A stretch of DNA of 64,000 nt from contig NW_024468913.1 in the NCBI RefSeq assembly GCF_011745365.1, positions 2,790,001 through 2,854,000 of the forward strand, given 5' to 3'. The position numbers were made by a program, and so were the translations under genes. The first letter of the stretch is position 1. Each line of letters opens with the position of its first letter. Below, in pieces: positions 47,370 through 59,308 of the stretch. A model generated the notes under the pieces. The model searched no databases. It saw nothing but the letters and a program-made list of their open reading frames with translations, and was not told the origin of the DNA. This stretch comes from Cryphonectria parasitica EP155. Lineage: Eukaryota; Ascomycota; Sordariomycetes; Diaporthales; Cryphonectriaceae.

Positions 47370-48724
47370 GGGCAGTTCGGGCGGTAGGAGAGCGGTGCGA
47401 TCGATAAATAAAACAACAAAAGAAAGAGAGAAAAAGTCAGAGAAACGGAAAGTTGGGTGAGGGGGGGGGGGTGTGTGGGGACAAACACACTAATTTCCCA
47501 AACATCAACACACACAGCTTGACAGGGTATAGATAGGACATTGGGATTGTACTAACCGGGTGGAGAACAGGCACACCCCTGCTCAGTACTTAGCGTGATC
47601 TACAGGCCCATGTCTTGTTAGCCCCCCTCTTTCTTTTTTTTCTCACTCTTTTCTTCGTTGTATTCCCTCCCATCTTCCCCTGCCCCAGTAGCTATTTCTG
47701 TCCCGAGTTCAACAAGGCTTTCAAGCAAACAACCGCACTATGCGACGAAGCTATCATCCAGCCTTCACCGCATAGCTAACCAACCTGGCCAACATCTAGC
47801 AAGGGACCCTCCTGCCTCCATCCCTGTCATCTCAGCTCATCATGCCCTGTCAAGGTGGGAGTCATCGAGACCATGGACCAGTACAGCAGTACTATAGTAT
47901 GTATGATTTTCTGAGATCTGCATCGAGTTTCAGACCCCTCTCCAACCCCGTCTTTGTTTCTTTCCTTCCCCCCCGGTTTTCTTTCCCTTTGTTTGTAGTC
48001 CAGTCCTCCTATTCCCTCTATGATGAATCTTCTCACCACTCGGTCTGTACCTATTTTAAAGATGACAAAATCACAGGTGGTCTTGAGTATCTACACAGAA
48101 CATTGGTGCATGGCTTTGGAGCAAAAGAGTGCCATCATCCTCTTCCTCAAGCCAGTCGCTACTACTACGCACAGTACGCAGCATGATGTGCATACATGCA
48201 GTGGCAGAGTGTAACTTGCCCCTCTTTCTCTTTTGACAAGCACGGTACCTGAGCTAGATGCGCGGTAGTGCCTTTTTGGTAGCATCTCTACTACGGTACC
48301 CACCCTTTCCGTGCTCAGCAGCATCCACCACAGCTACCACTACTACAGGAGTAAATAGTAGCGTAGTTCAGTGACTTAAATAACACAAGATTCATCACAC
48401 TACCTAGACAACCACAACAGCACACTAACGACACACATCAACGCTAGAGCGCCTCATCATGGTTATGTCAGAAAGGCAAAACATGAGGGACAAGGGAAAA
48501 AAGGAAGAGAAGAAAACAAAGAGAGAAAAAAGCGCTCTTGTCACCCGTAGTGTTTCTCTTCACCATTACCTGTTCTGATTTTTGAGAAAAACCAACTGAC
48601 CATCTCCTTCCTACCCCCCCCCCCTGTCACCACCCATACCATCCGCAGGTCCCCTCAGAGATTCCCCCTGTGGACAGGCCTATCATGGTGGGATGGCTCC
48701 TCAAATGCCGTGCAGGGGGGCAGA

Positions 48725-48774
48725 GTACATAGTACTCACAGTACTGTACACGTACCCATAGTACATATGGTACA
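48725..48774 (+). repeat. GTAC-dense stretch
   Basis: Seven GTAC tetramers within about 50 bp, several in nested palindromic arrangement. Function unknown. Confidence 0.7.
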
Positions 48775-49966
48775 TGAGCAGCGTGGATTTTCCTTCCTTC
48801 AGCTGGCTGACTCGCGTATTTTGGAGATTGTGTGCATGCTTGTGTTGGCATATCGAAATTACCTGTCATCTTCTACAACATGCAATGTAGTAGCTGTAGA
48901 GACGCGCAACAGCTCCTGAGTTGATCAGCAGAGAAGTATGCTTTCAGTCTCCCCTCTATTCTTCCGCAAATATGTTGCGTTTTGGAAGACTTTTATGTGA
49001 CTGCATAGAAACAGATAGAATGAGGGTGAGAGGGTGAGATCTCCTTCTCAGATTGCCCAGGCTCTTGATGCTGCGACAAGTCAGCTCTTGAGAGCACCTC
49101 GAGGGAGTTTGAGCCACGAGCTGGACTAGTGGCTCAGAGCACACTTGTCCTGGCCATACCCTCGAGCTGTGGAGCTTGGGGCCTCTGCGTGACCCCAGCC
49201 TTAGCGCCTTCTGAATCCATGGACTCAGGGATTGCTTCTGGCACATTTACATACACAGCCCAACTTCCTTCTTGTCTTACTGTCTTAGTCTCAGACCTGA
49301 CCAAGCCCCTACCACTAGCCAGGGTTAGAAAAGCAAAAAGAAGAGAAAAGAAATGAGAAGCTGCAGCTCTGGAGCCTTGATGCCATCCCCTGCTGCTTGG
49401 TCTTGTTTGCCTTCCTACCTTGGAATACGAGATCCATGGGTAGGCGATTCAAAGATATGCAGCACCTAGTGTGCCCAATGCCGATTTCTCGTTTCGGAGT
49501 GACCGGCAACCACCCCAGTCATGACTTCAATACCAAATAAAATGATCACCCATCGTGCTGGCCGCAGCCATTTTGGACATGCTAAAGCTTCTATTTGGCT
49601 GGGCAGCGACATGGATTATCATTAGTTTTTGGTGGGGGGGGGGGGACCAGCCCACAGTCATGGCGCAACGTTGTCCAGGATGGCAGGCTTCTAGAACTAT
49701 TCACCACTCAGAATGCTTATCCTAGCACGAACTACCATATATCTTGCTGCGACTCTGCGAATTGATCACCAATCCAATGCAATGGCAGGTGACCACATCC
49801 TAAGAATGGTGCTAACGCGGCGATCTCTGCACCTACTACTGCTGGCGTACTAGAACAGATCTGCAGAACGCCGGCCATCCTGAGGTCATTCCACTGTCTC
49901 CTACACCGACAGTTATTAAATCAGCGCAGGAAATCGACGTGTTTGGATACTTGGTCTCGAGGATAC

Positions 49967-50045
49967 CATGTATGGTTCCTGCCATGGTCCCCAGAGTAGC
50001 ATGTATGGTCCCCAGAGTACCATGTATGGTCCCCTTCCATGGTCC
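49967..50045 (+). repeat. 21-bp short tandem repeat
   Basis: A unit of the form TCCCCAGAGTACCATGTATGG is present about twice in full, flanked by partial copies (CCATGTATGGT.., CCATGGTCCC). Period 21 keeps frame, but no gene is evident. Confidence 0.75.
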
Positions 50046-53000
50046 CATGTGTGTGGAGAATACCAAGTCTAGACACCCGAGCCTGGTCATTTCGATCTCA
50101 TTTCGAGTAGCAGGTCAACGACTGTGCTACGACTGCGCCATGGCGCCTGTTACCAGCTGTCCCTCGATGATGCAATTCCGCCGAGGGCGTCGATGCGAGG
50201 ATGCCAGCCTGGCTGAGACACTGTCAAATCAGCCTTTCTCAGGGTGTGTGGATCGAGACTGATCGACGCTGCTGAAGCAACAAGCAAATCATCAACGAGA
50301 CGGCCTCGTCCGCCGGGTGCTTTGTCATCTATACAGCTAATTCGCGCTTCAGAATGCCCCGATCTGGAAGGATGGCAGCCAAAGCACAGGCATTGCGTCT
50401 TTGTGTTCCAAAAGCAGGCAATTTTTATGTCCGTTTATCAAGATCCAGAGATAGGGCTTAGTGAGGGTGAGATTTATCTGCAACAGATCGTGGCTTTCTC
50501 AACAAAGACAATGGTTCTGACAACGACGCTGCGGGATCATCGAAAAAACCCAGGGCACCTCATGTACAGTAAGCTCGCCTGGGAGGTGGTGCCCCGGTCT
50601 CCTGCTGGGTTTCCTCTTCTTTCTCGTTCTACCCGCCTCTTTCTGGTTGAACTGCACTTCTTAGCCCCGTCGTCTCTTCCCCACCCCTATCGCTTCCAGG
50701 CCCTCGCGTCGTATCAGGTGGCTCATCGTCCAGCCCAGAGATGCACTTCACCCCTGGATCTCAGGTGGGACAAACGAATTTTGGTCTGGTTGAAATTTTG
50801 CACCGTCATATTGTAGCACCACGTTATCTGTAGTTTACAAGGAATGTGGGGGGGGGGGTAAAAGAAGACGGGGAAAAGCCTCCCCAGTGAAGTATACGTG
50901 GTCAAACGGTGCCTCTCGCTTCTCACTGGTGATTTTTTACGCAAGTACCAACCTGTCGCCGGCTGTCGCGCCTTACAGAAGCTGAGGATCCGAAGGTTGC
51001 AAGCAGCATGGCTCGGGCGACGTCTCTTCACGAGGGGCCCCTAGGCCTTCACCAGGACCTACAGTCTAGGATAATGCTTCCAGCGCTCCTAATTACGTCT
51101 GCTTCGGTAGATCGCCGACCCTCTTCCCTTCTTCCCTTATCCTAGGAATGTCATACTGTGCACGGCAGTCCCCATATTAGGGCTGAGCCGCCAGGTCAGA
51201 AAGGGGGATAAGCCAGCAGTTTTGGAGGGCAGGGGGTGACTGCATCGGGTCCACACCCACAATGACCAACATTAATGAGCAGTCGCCATAAGATCTGGAT
51301 GGAGGCTTACAAAGGCGCGCGGCCCGATGCCGGCAGAGTCTTCTACGCCTTTGCAATTTTGGAACCCCCCTCACTTCCACAGTCATGGTTGTAGGATGTG
51401 GCCTGCGGTTTGGGGGCTTCCAAAACATAGATTTTCCTTTTCCAGCGGCTCACGGTCCACATAGTCTACAGGCCAACCCCCCACACTATTATTTTTATGG
51501 GGCATGAGCCGACATCCAAGACGGTGAGTGGATTTGATTTTGAATTTTTATTTTTTTTAGTGACGACGGCTGGACGGATGGGCGGCATAGCTCCTCCCCC
51601 GCAATGGGTCTACCCGCCATCGAAAGTTAGTTTCTCAAGCTCCCGCTGTGACTGCAGCCTGGCTAAGTATGTACTTAGTAAGTGAATACCCTGTAGCTTG
51701 GTGCGGGTAGGGACTTGGATGTCCGAGCTTGGCTTCGGCGACCAATGCCATCGCCCTTGCCCTTCATGCTCTTTCTCCGAGGGCTACCAAGACTTGATAG
51801 ACGCAACGGCGCTAAGTGACCCCAAAAGCAACGCTCTTGCACCTGAGTGCTGAAGTGATTGATAATATTACATCATAATCCAGGATGAGAATGCCTGCCA
51901 AAAGACACAATCACGCGACTGTTTTAATTTTCTTTCATTTTTTATATTCCACTTCGGGAAGCCAGGGACTAATCCCAATTCCGTAGAAGGAAAAGAGAGG
52001 GGGGGGGGGGGGAGGAACACACCATGAACAAGGCTGGGCTCTCCTCAATACTTCTTCATGCTGCTGCAGGTGTGCAGCTGCGTGTCTAATTTTCCGCGGT
52101 GGCGGTGGGTCGACTTGGGGAGCGGCGACAGGGGCAGGTTGAATTTCTTTTGACTCTCCTCTCATTTCGCAACTACCAGTCACCTTTTCGTTGAAGCAGT
52201 GAGAGGTAGGCTGCTCAAACCCATGTGACTTTCTGTCCTGTTCCACAGACATCCATATAGTTGCATTAGGCTGATCCCATCATTTCTGATAACAACGAAT
52301 CACTGGCCCTCAAGGCTGGGTCCTGGCTGGATTTCTCTGGGGTCGTCCTCCTCCTCAGATACTCACTCTGTGGGCACACACTCCTCTAGCAACGGTATGC
52401 CGGACGCCTCCAAACGGCAAGGGATCAAGCCCCAGCCTGCACGCCCGCCGCCACGAAATCTCGTCTCACCCGGTTTCTGTGTCCCGCGGCATCTGGTGAT
52501 GACAAAGGCCAGACGCGGCAGTGCAACGCGCGGCCTAGAACCTAATCGCCCGTAGGCCCTGGAGGGGACGCAGCCGCGAGCTGCTGTGCATTTTCCGCGG
52601 ATGCTACCTACCATGCAGTCTACAAGACCATCTCGCCTGGCTCGACGCTCTTAGCACCTTGCGTCAAGGGTGTGACTCAGACAGCTCTCGGGCAGGCACA
52701 GTAATTTCTTCTTTTGCCTTGCTCTGTACCGCGCCTCGGTCCGTCCGTTGGAGACGCACCTCCCACGACTACCCATCTGTGAAACCGCTAGTGAATGCAC
52801 GTCAAATGCACTCATATTGTCATGCCATTTTTTCTCTCTCCAAGTGAATACCTGCTGGTCGTTTGCAGGGAACAAAGGGACCGTTTCGATGTGCACTCGG
52901 AAGGTGAGTTTTAGTCTCCAAGTCGTCAACGGCACCCATAACGCACCCCATTTTCCCAAGGATCCCTGTCTCGATATTTAGCGTGGTAACATGCGCTTAG

Positions 53001-56000
53001 CATAGACGGGGGAGGGGGAGATGTGCGAAGCCTACTACTGGCGAAAGCAAAACCAACGAGCTAAGCGGGGAAGGATGGGCGCAAGGCCAGAGCATGGACT
53101 AATCGCTCGCAGTGTTGGTTCTTGTCTGTACATAGTAATACAAATAAAACTGTCGCTGTACAAGCCACGACCATTTCTTTCCCTGATATTCCCCTCGACC
53201 TGCCCCCCCCCCCCGGGTCTTGCGTCACTCTTGTTCATGACTCCTGCTCTCTCGGGCCTCTCAAGACGCTCCTTTTGCAGACGCTCCATCTCGAGATGTG
53301 ATGAATCAATGAGAGGGCAGCTGGACACTGAATATTGCTCCATAGCCATTGCAGTACCTTCTGCTTCATCCCGCTCTCTCGGCCCTAGCATTACCGTCTC
53401 AAATCGCACTCCCGTCTCTAATCGACCCAGCCAGCCTCCAACCTGGGCCCCGTACCCAGCATGCCACCACGCCACCCACACGCTTGGCGTTTTTCCTTCC
53501 CCAACCTTACGCTGATAGTAGCCAACCACGAGCAAGAGAAAGCTTGGGTTGCTCCATCCAACACCAAAGTACCATATTCTGCGACTGTATCTACCTGCGC
53601 CTGTGACTTACAGTTGGAGTTATTGGCATTGCCCTTGCATCACGCCTATGCATTCATTCCGTGCCTCTGTCCACTCTCTCCCCTTCTGTGCTTGATAAGT
53701 TCCTCGGGTGTCGGGTGTGCTTCACAGTCGACACCTGTGCCTTCGGCGAACCCGCCACGACGTTCCAACGTAGCGAGTGATGGTATACCATAGATATTAT
53801 TACCGGTTGCCTTCTACTAGGCTGTCGAGTCAAAATGCAGCCGCCTTGTTGTCTCGGAGGGACGGGAGGTTGGTCCAACAGGGTCTCACTCGCCATCCAA
53901 GAAAAAGGAAGGGGAGGAAAGCTAAGTATCGGCAGGAGATGTTGACAACCCTCCGGTTCCTGACGGTCAAAACCGCTTACGATCGGTCTCTCGAGCAAAC
54001 TTTTGCCGAGACAAGGAGATGAGGTAGCGAGAAAAATTGATCAGCAGAGACCTACATACACAGCTAGTGCAGCCCCGGACAAATGGTTGTTTTTTTCGGC
54101 CTTTTTTTTCTTTGTTGCTTGCTTGCTTTCTTTCTTGCTTGCATTTTCTTCCCCTCCTCCTCTTTCAGCTTAGCATGTCGTTGTTTGCTTGGTTGGCGTG
54201 GCTGGCTGGCACTTGCAGAGGTTATCCTGGTCTTCTGGGTTTCAGGGGGCCCACTGTAGCCCGCCCTGACTGATTGACTGATCGGGCCTTGATCCACCCA
54301 TACCCTGGTAATGATCAGCAACGAAATGGTTTGGACCGTGGGGATCCGCATACCGTAGTCATTTATTTCTTTTACTGCAACGGGGTCTGTTACTATGGTA
54401 CCCATAGTAGATGGGATTTATCTTGTCACAGGAGAATAACTTTGGTCTTCTTTGGTACGGAATACCCTTAGTGTTATGAGACTAATGGGGCAACTGGCCC
54501 AAATGGACACAGACTCCAAGGTAATCATAGCATATGTTTGGTACTTGTATCTCTGTATTTTCAGTGTCTTGTGCAGATCGACCTTTATTTACACAATTCT
54601 TTTGAGTGACATGTATGGCTCTTCGCGCATTATCAGTGCTAGATGATGCCACAGCAGCCTTCCCTCCCCCTACCCTCTGTTCTTCACTTCTGCTGCTCGT
54701 TAAAGTGACGTAGCCTTAGCTCAAGGTTCCCACGGCCGTTGAGAGCGTAGAAGACCTTGTACAATTTCCCCTCTCTAGAGGTGCGCCATTCGCATCACTC
54801 GTAATGAGCTATCCGCACGTACCTTTCAACACCCTACATGATACGGAAGCCCACTGACGTTCTTAGATAATTTGGTGCTTTGTTCTACTTTGTTCTATAT
54901 GACGATATGCCACCAATGGACCATGTGAGGCAACGCATGCTTTAAGCGAGGAAAAATCTTTCCAGGCGTCAGGTTATGTGTAGTGTTGATTACTTTTCCA
55001 GGGGGGGTCGGACGATCATTTCCCCCTCCAGTGGCGTTGAAAAAAGTTTTCCGGCTTGACCAGTTGATCATCATTGCTGCACGTTTCGAGGTTTCGTCTT
55101 CCATTGTACTTGGATCCTTGTCGAATATACCATAATAGAATTAGGGGCTGAATTCGGCAACACCCATCACAACAAAGTTTGTACACACTGAGCAAACGAT
55201 CAGCAGCCTCGGATTCTTGGGCGGTGATTTTACTCCCTCTCTTTTTTTTTCTCCCTAAAGTCTCACAGGCGTGACTGGTCACGAAACCGGCGAAGCCTCA
55301 GCCACCTAGGAGGCTAGCACGGATGGCTCATCAGACCCCTCTCGGTCGCCGATGCTGCTTTGAGGGTAGTGCTACCGACGTGGTTTGGGCAACATGTTGA
55401 TCATCACGATTAGTCTTTTCTTATGCTTCTTCTTTTTCTTTCCTTTGGGGAAGGGAGGAGGTTGGGGCGGACGCGAGCAGGACAGTGATTGGTATCTCTG
55501 TCGGACCCGAAAGTTCGTCTGAAGATCCGAAACGACCGTACAGCCTGGACATGGATCGTTGGTCTCAACAAACAGGAGGAAGTTCTGACGTGTTCGCATG
55601 GGAACATTTTTGTGCTATGGCACTTTGCGAGGCCAAGTCGTCCAGAACGGTCGGAGGACGGATGCGACTTGCGGGGCCCCTTCTCCAACCAAGGCGCCGC
55701 GAACCAAATTACGCCCTTGCAGATACCGGCTGGATCTGTCCAAGGGTGTCGATTGACTTTTTGTTCCCTCTTTTCCCTCTCGAATGACTCCTTGTATGTA
55801 TGGGGCTTGACTCAGAGCCAAGAGGATGCAGGGGAGTGGGTTCCTCTCCGTCGTCCATGGTCTCATGTGCAATTGAGAGTTGTAACCTAGCTGTACATTG
55901 CAGGGTGCAAGGTGCAAGCAGGAGGGACACGCGGTGGCCTTGGTCATGGCCTGGCTCTGTGAGTTGCTCTCTCAACCTCGGAGGTGCAATTGCGAAGCAT

Positions 56001-57288
56001 GGGGCGTATACTCTCGTCTCTGCTGATTTATTTCCGTCCCCTCTTTTTTTCTTTCTGTGTCGGGCCAGGTGCTGCTGCAAGTGGGCTCTCACCCCCGGCT
56101 CCATCGTACTTAGCTCCAGACGCCTGGTCAACGTGCTGTACTCCGAATAGCGAGTCAAGTGTCAGCCCACAGGTCCCGAGGGCCTCGACTTGTTCTTTCG
56201 TTCTTAATTGCATCACACAGATCAGCAGTGTATGAAGTCCATGATTTGCTGAGACCTTGGGGATGAAGTTGGCCGAGAGGCTATCGCGTGAAATACACCA
56301 ACATTTGGCGAGGGTAGCTTTCAATAGTTTGTCAAATTTGAGACTGCTCAAATACCATTCACGTCAGGTGAGAACACCTGGATTCGAGAAAAGCGAGGTC
56401 AACTTCAGATGGAACGTCAGCAGAGCTATCAGCAATGGACGTCCAGGGTTGGGTGAGAAATTCTGGAGAAATGGTAACCTGGGACTTGATTCCCCAGACA
56501 GATATCCCTGAGTCCTCCACAGAAACCCTACGTAGCGACGGCCCGTTCTGGGGATTATCAGAGGGCAGAAAAATTGCAGCAAATCACATTGTTCCCCTGG
56601 TCTCTAGGCATAGACGATGTCAGTCCTACACTCACACTCACACTCACACTCTCACCAAAAAAAAAGTACTTTGTCTGACGAGCTTTCTCTTATAATATAT
56701 GGCCACCAAAGTAGCGTCCTTCTAGTGAGGCGGCCAGTCCTTACAAGCTGTGTCCGCGTGAAAGTTGTCCAGCAGGCCCGAAGAAGTACTGTAGCGGGCT
56801 GGATTCCAAGGCATATACATGTAGAGGCCATTTCTCAGGATATCGCAAATGCAAGTCCAAAACCCCAACCCCAAACCTCTAAGAAGTAATAGAGCTAATT
56901 GCTATAGAGTTCACGCCTATAATGCTGTGCATAGGACAGGACATGACCAGCCAGCCAAGGCCACCCTAACCCTCCCGACATGGGATGCCTGCTCACGCTC
57001 TAGACAGTGACCCCTCCTCAGGCGGGCCATCCAGAAGATTGGGCTCGAAGCGCCGGAGAGCCGCATCAACGTCCCGTCTTCCTTTTGATCCTACCAATCC
57101 GTCCTTCAACAACCACCCAGCCAGTATCGACCGATCCGATTTTCCCGATATCGACGGCAGATCTGACGACAAGGACAAGGAGGGAGGGCAACAGGCTGGC
57201 CACGCCTCCACGACCGCCCGGCGACGTGCCTCTCCAGATCTCGAAGCAGCAGAGAAGCAGCAGGTGATCAACCACCGGAAACACCGCA

Positions 57289-58541
57289 ATGATGGATGAC
57301 TTCGTGTCCGAGAGTGAGAGTGACTACACTAGTTATTGGCGCGATTGGGTGAGTGAATCTGCCGCATGCCTGTTTCCCCAAATTTGCATTGTAAAACGCA
57401 AGGGCTTGGTGATTCGCCCTGTGGTTGTGGACTACCTGCATGGCCAACAAGAAGAACGACAACAACAGCAAATTGCCCACTACCACCGCCACCACCTCCC
57501 AACACCTGTCACGATCATTCCGTTCGACCATTCTGGTCTTCCCCGTCCCTGCGTCCATTTCTCCGTTTTTCATACTGTCTACAACAACACCCCTACCAGA
57601 CCTAAGACCTACTGTCGTCATGGCCCAGCGAGACAAGAGGGCGGCAGGCTCTGAGCTAGAGCTAGAGCCGGCCAACAAACGGTCGAGGATCTCGAAACTG
57701 ACCGAGAATTTTATGTACCAGTTCATCTCCTCACGAGGCAACGAATACTTCTGCGAGATCGACGAAGAGTACCTGACCGACAGGTTCAACCTGACGGGTC
57801 TTAACACCGAGGTGCAGTACTACCAATACGCGCTCGACCTGATCACCGATGTATTCGACGTCGATTGCGATGACGATATGCGCGAGGCCATCGAGAAGTC
57901 CGCTCGACACCTCTACGGCCTTGTGCACGCGCGCTACATTGTCACGACTAGGGGTCTAGGCAAGATGGTACGTCGCCGCAACGCGCACAGGGCTCATGGC
58001 TGCTGGCTCTAGCGTGTTCAGGAACTGACGACTGCTGCGACAGCTCGAGAAATACAAGAAGGCCGACTTTGGCAAGTGCCCACGTGTTAACTGCAACTCC
58101 CACCCTCTCCTGCCCATGGGCCTCTCCGATGTACCCAATCTGAAGCCTGTCAAACTCTGGTGCGCCCGCTGCGAGGATATGTACAACCCCAAGTCGAGCC
58201 GCCACGCCACCATCGACGGTGCCTATTTCGGCACCTCTTTCCACAATATCCTCTTCCAGGTGTACCCGTCGCTCGTCCCTACCAAGTCGACTGAACGCTA
58301 TAACCCGAAGGTCTACGGATTCAAGGTTCACGCCCCTGCCACTCTTCAACGCTGGCAGGAGAAGAAGCGTGACGAGATGCGCCGCCGTCTCAAGCGCATG
58401 GAGATCAAGCCCGGTTTCAAGGACGATGGCGAGATTGACGAGGAAGAAGATGAAGATGAAGAGGCGGATCACGATGGCGGGTCGTTTCATGAGGGCACCG
58501 TCGCCGTAACTGGTGGCGCGGAAACCCAAAACATGGGTTGA
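57289..58541 (+). CDS. ckb1: Casein kinase 2 regulatory (beta) subunit
   Basis: Spliced as join(57289..57348, 57722..57967, 58044..58541), 267 residues. CK2 beta dimerises and docks two catalytic subunits, setting substrate choice. Exon 1 (MMDDFVSESESDYTSYWRDW) contains acidic Ser sites fit for autophosphorylation. The core follows: FISSRGNEYFCEIDEEYLTDRFNLTGL, the acidic loop DVDCDDDMRE, and YGLVHARYIVTTRGL. The zinc-finger cysteines are CPRVNC and, after 20-odd residues, CARC. The C-terminal tail is very acidic (GEIDEEEDEDEEADHDGG). Intron 1 is 373 nt, unusually long here, and contains an in-frame alternative start (57620), see findings. Intron 2 (76 nt, GTACGT..GACAG) is ordinary. Confidence 0.95.
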
Positions 58542-59308
58542 TTATCGATACTTGAATTCCGCTCGCCAAAGACTCCAAGGCCGCTGTCGCGTTGTTACTT
58601 CTCGACAAGACAAGAGAACACCACATTCTCTCGAAATTACCCGTCGTGATCGCTGGCTTTGGATTCAAAACCCTCGACATACCTCCTTGATATTTTCTGA
58701 CTTCGGCCAGCACTGCTCTTCGGCAGTGGCGCATTCGCGTAGTCCTTTTAATATGATTCACCCACCTGAACATCATGGAATGGCATCACGGCGAACACGA
58801 TTGATTTCTTGACTGCAGAGCAATCTCGGTGGACGTTCGACTTTGAATGCTACGGCGTCAGCTTAGCCGCCGATTATTCACGGAAACGTTGGGGCTCTTT
58901 TCAGGCGTTCGGCTTATTAAGAATTGGTCTGTCTGGGAAGGGTGGCAGATCTGCCTCATGGTGGGCGTGGCTCTGGGAATACCTATGTTGCGCTGAGCTT
59001 TCTACATGACGCGTATCTGGTCGACTACATGGCAGGGCAGGGCAGGGCAGGGTAGGGCGGCTTGGGGGAATCTTTTTTTACGCCTTTGGGAACTGGGTGC
59101 TCTGCGGCGTTGATAGACAATCCCAATTGTATATGCACCCACCATCGTGGATGCTATTTGCTTCTTGGTGTATTTGGTCTAGATGTATGGGTGACTATCA
59201 CATTTAGATGTCCAAGGTCCAGCTTCTTCCCTCCATTCACACTCATGAGGAGAGCCCGGCCAGCGTCGCAGGTTTTCTTTCCTTCTTTTTCTTCTCGAAT
59301 TCGGTTTA
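58542..59308. other. Convergent spacer between CK2 beta and the GH28 gene
   Basis: About 770 bp holding both 3' ends. It includes a GGCAG pentanucleotide repeat (59032-59056, four to five units). Confidence 0.5.
59032..59056 (+). repeat. GGCAG pentanucleotide repeat
   Basis: Four to five successive GGCAG/GGTAG units in the convergent spacer. Confidence 0.8.

Larger units (their letters stand above)
45337..57288. other. Long interval (about 12 kb) with no convincing gene
   Basis: All open frames here are short, overlap on opposing strands and lack domains or plausible spliced partners. The longest plus frame, 190 codons at 50244-50816, shows no family resemblance. The interval contains five G/C runs of ten or more between 47461 and 52012 and a sixth at 53203, a 50-bp tandem duplication (47270), a 21-bp tandem repeat (about 49967) and a GTAC-dense stretch (48725). 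The last 300-500 bases hold the CK2 beta promoter. Base composition is not markedly AT-rich by eye, unlike RIP-degraded transposon deserts. Confidence 0.55.

Noticed and set aside
50244..50816. Plus-strand frame of 190 codons in the gene-free interval
   Set aside because: No domain, signal or conserved phrase. It fits a chance open frame.
56628..56656. CACACT repeat as a possible CRISPR-like or regulatory array
   Set aside because: It is a simple short tandem repeat without spacers. No CRISPR is expected in a fungal genome.
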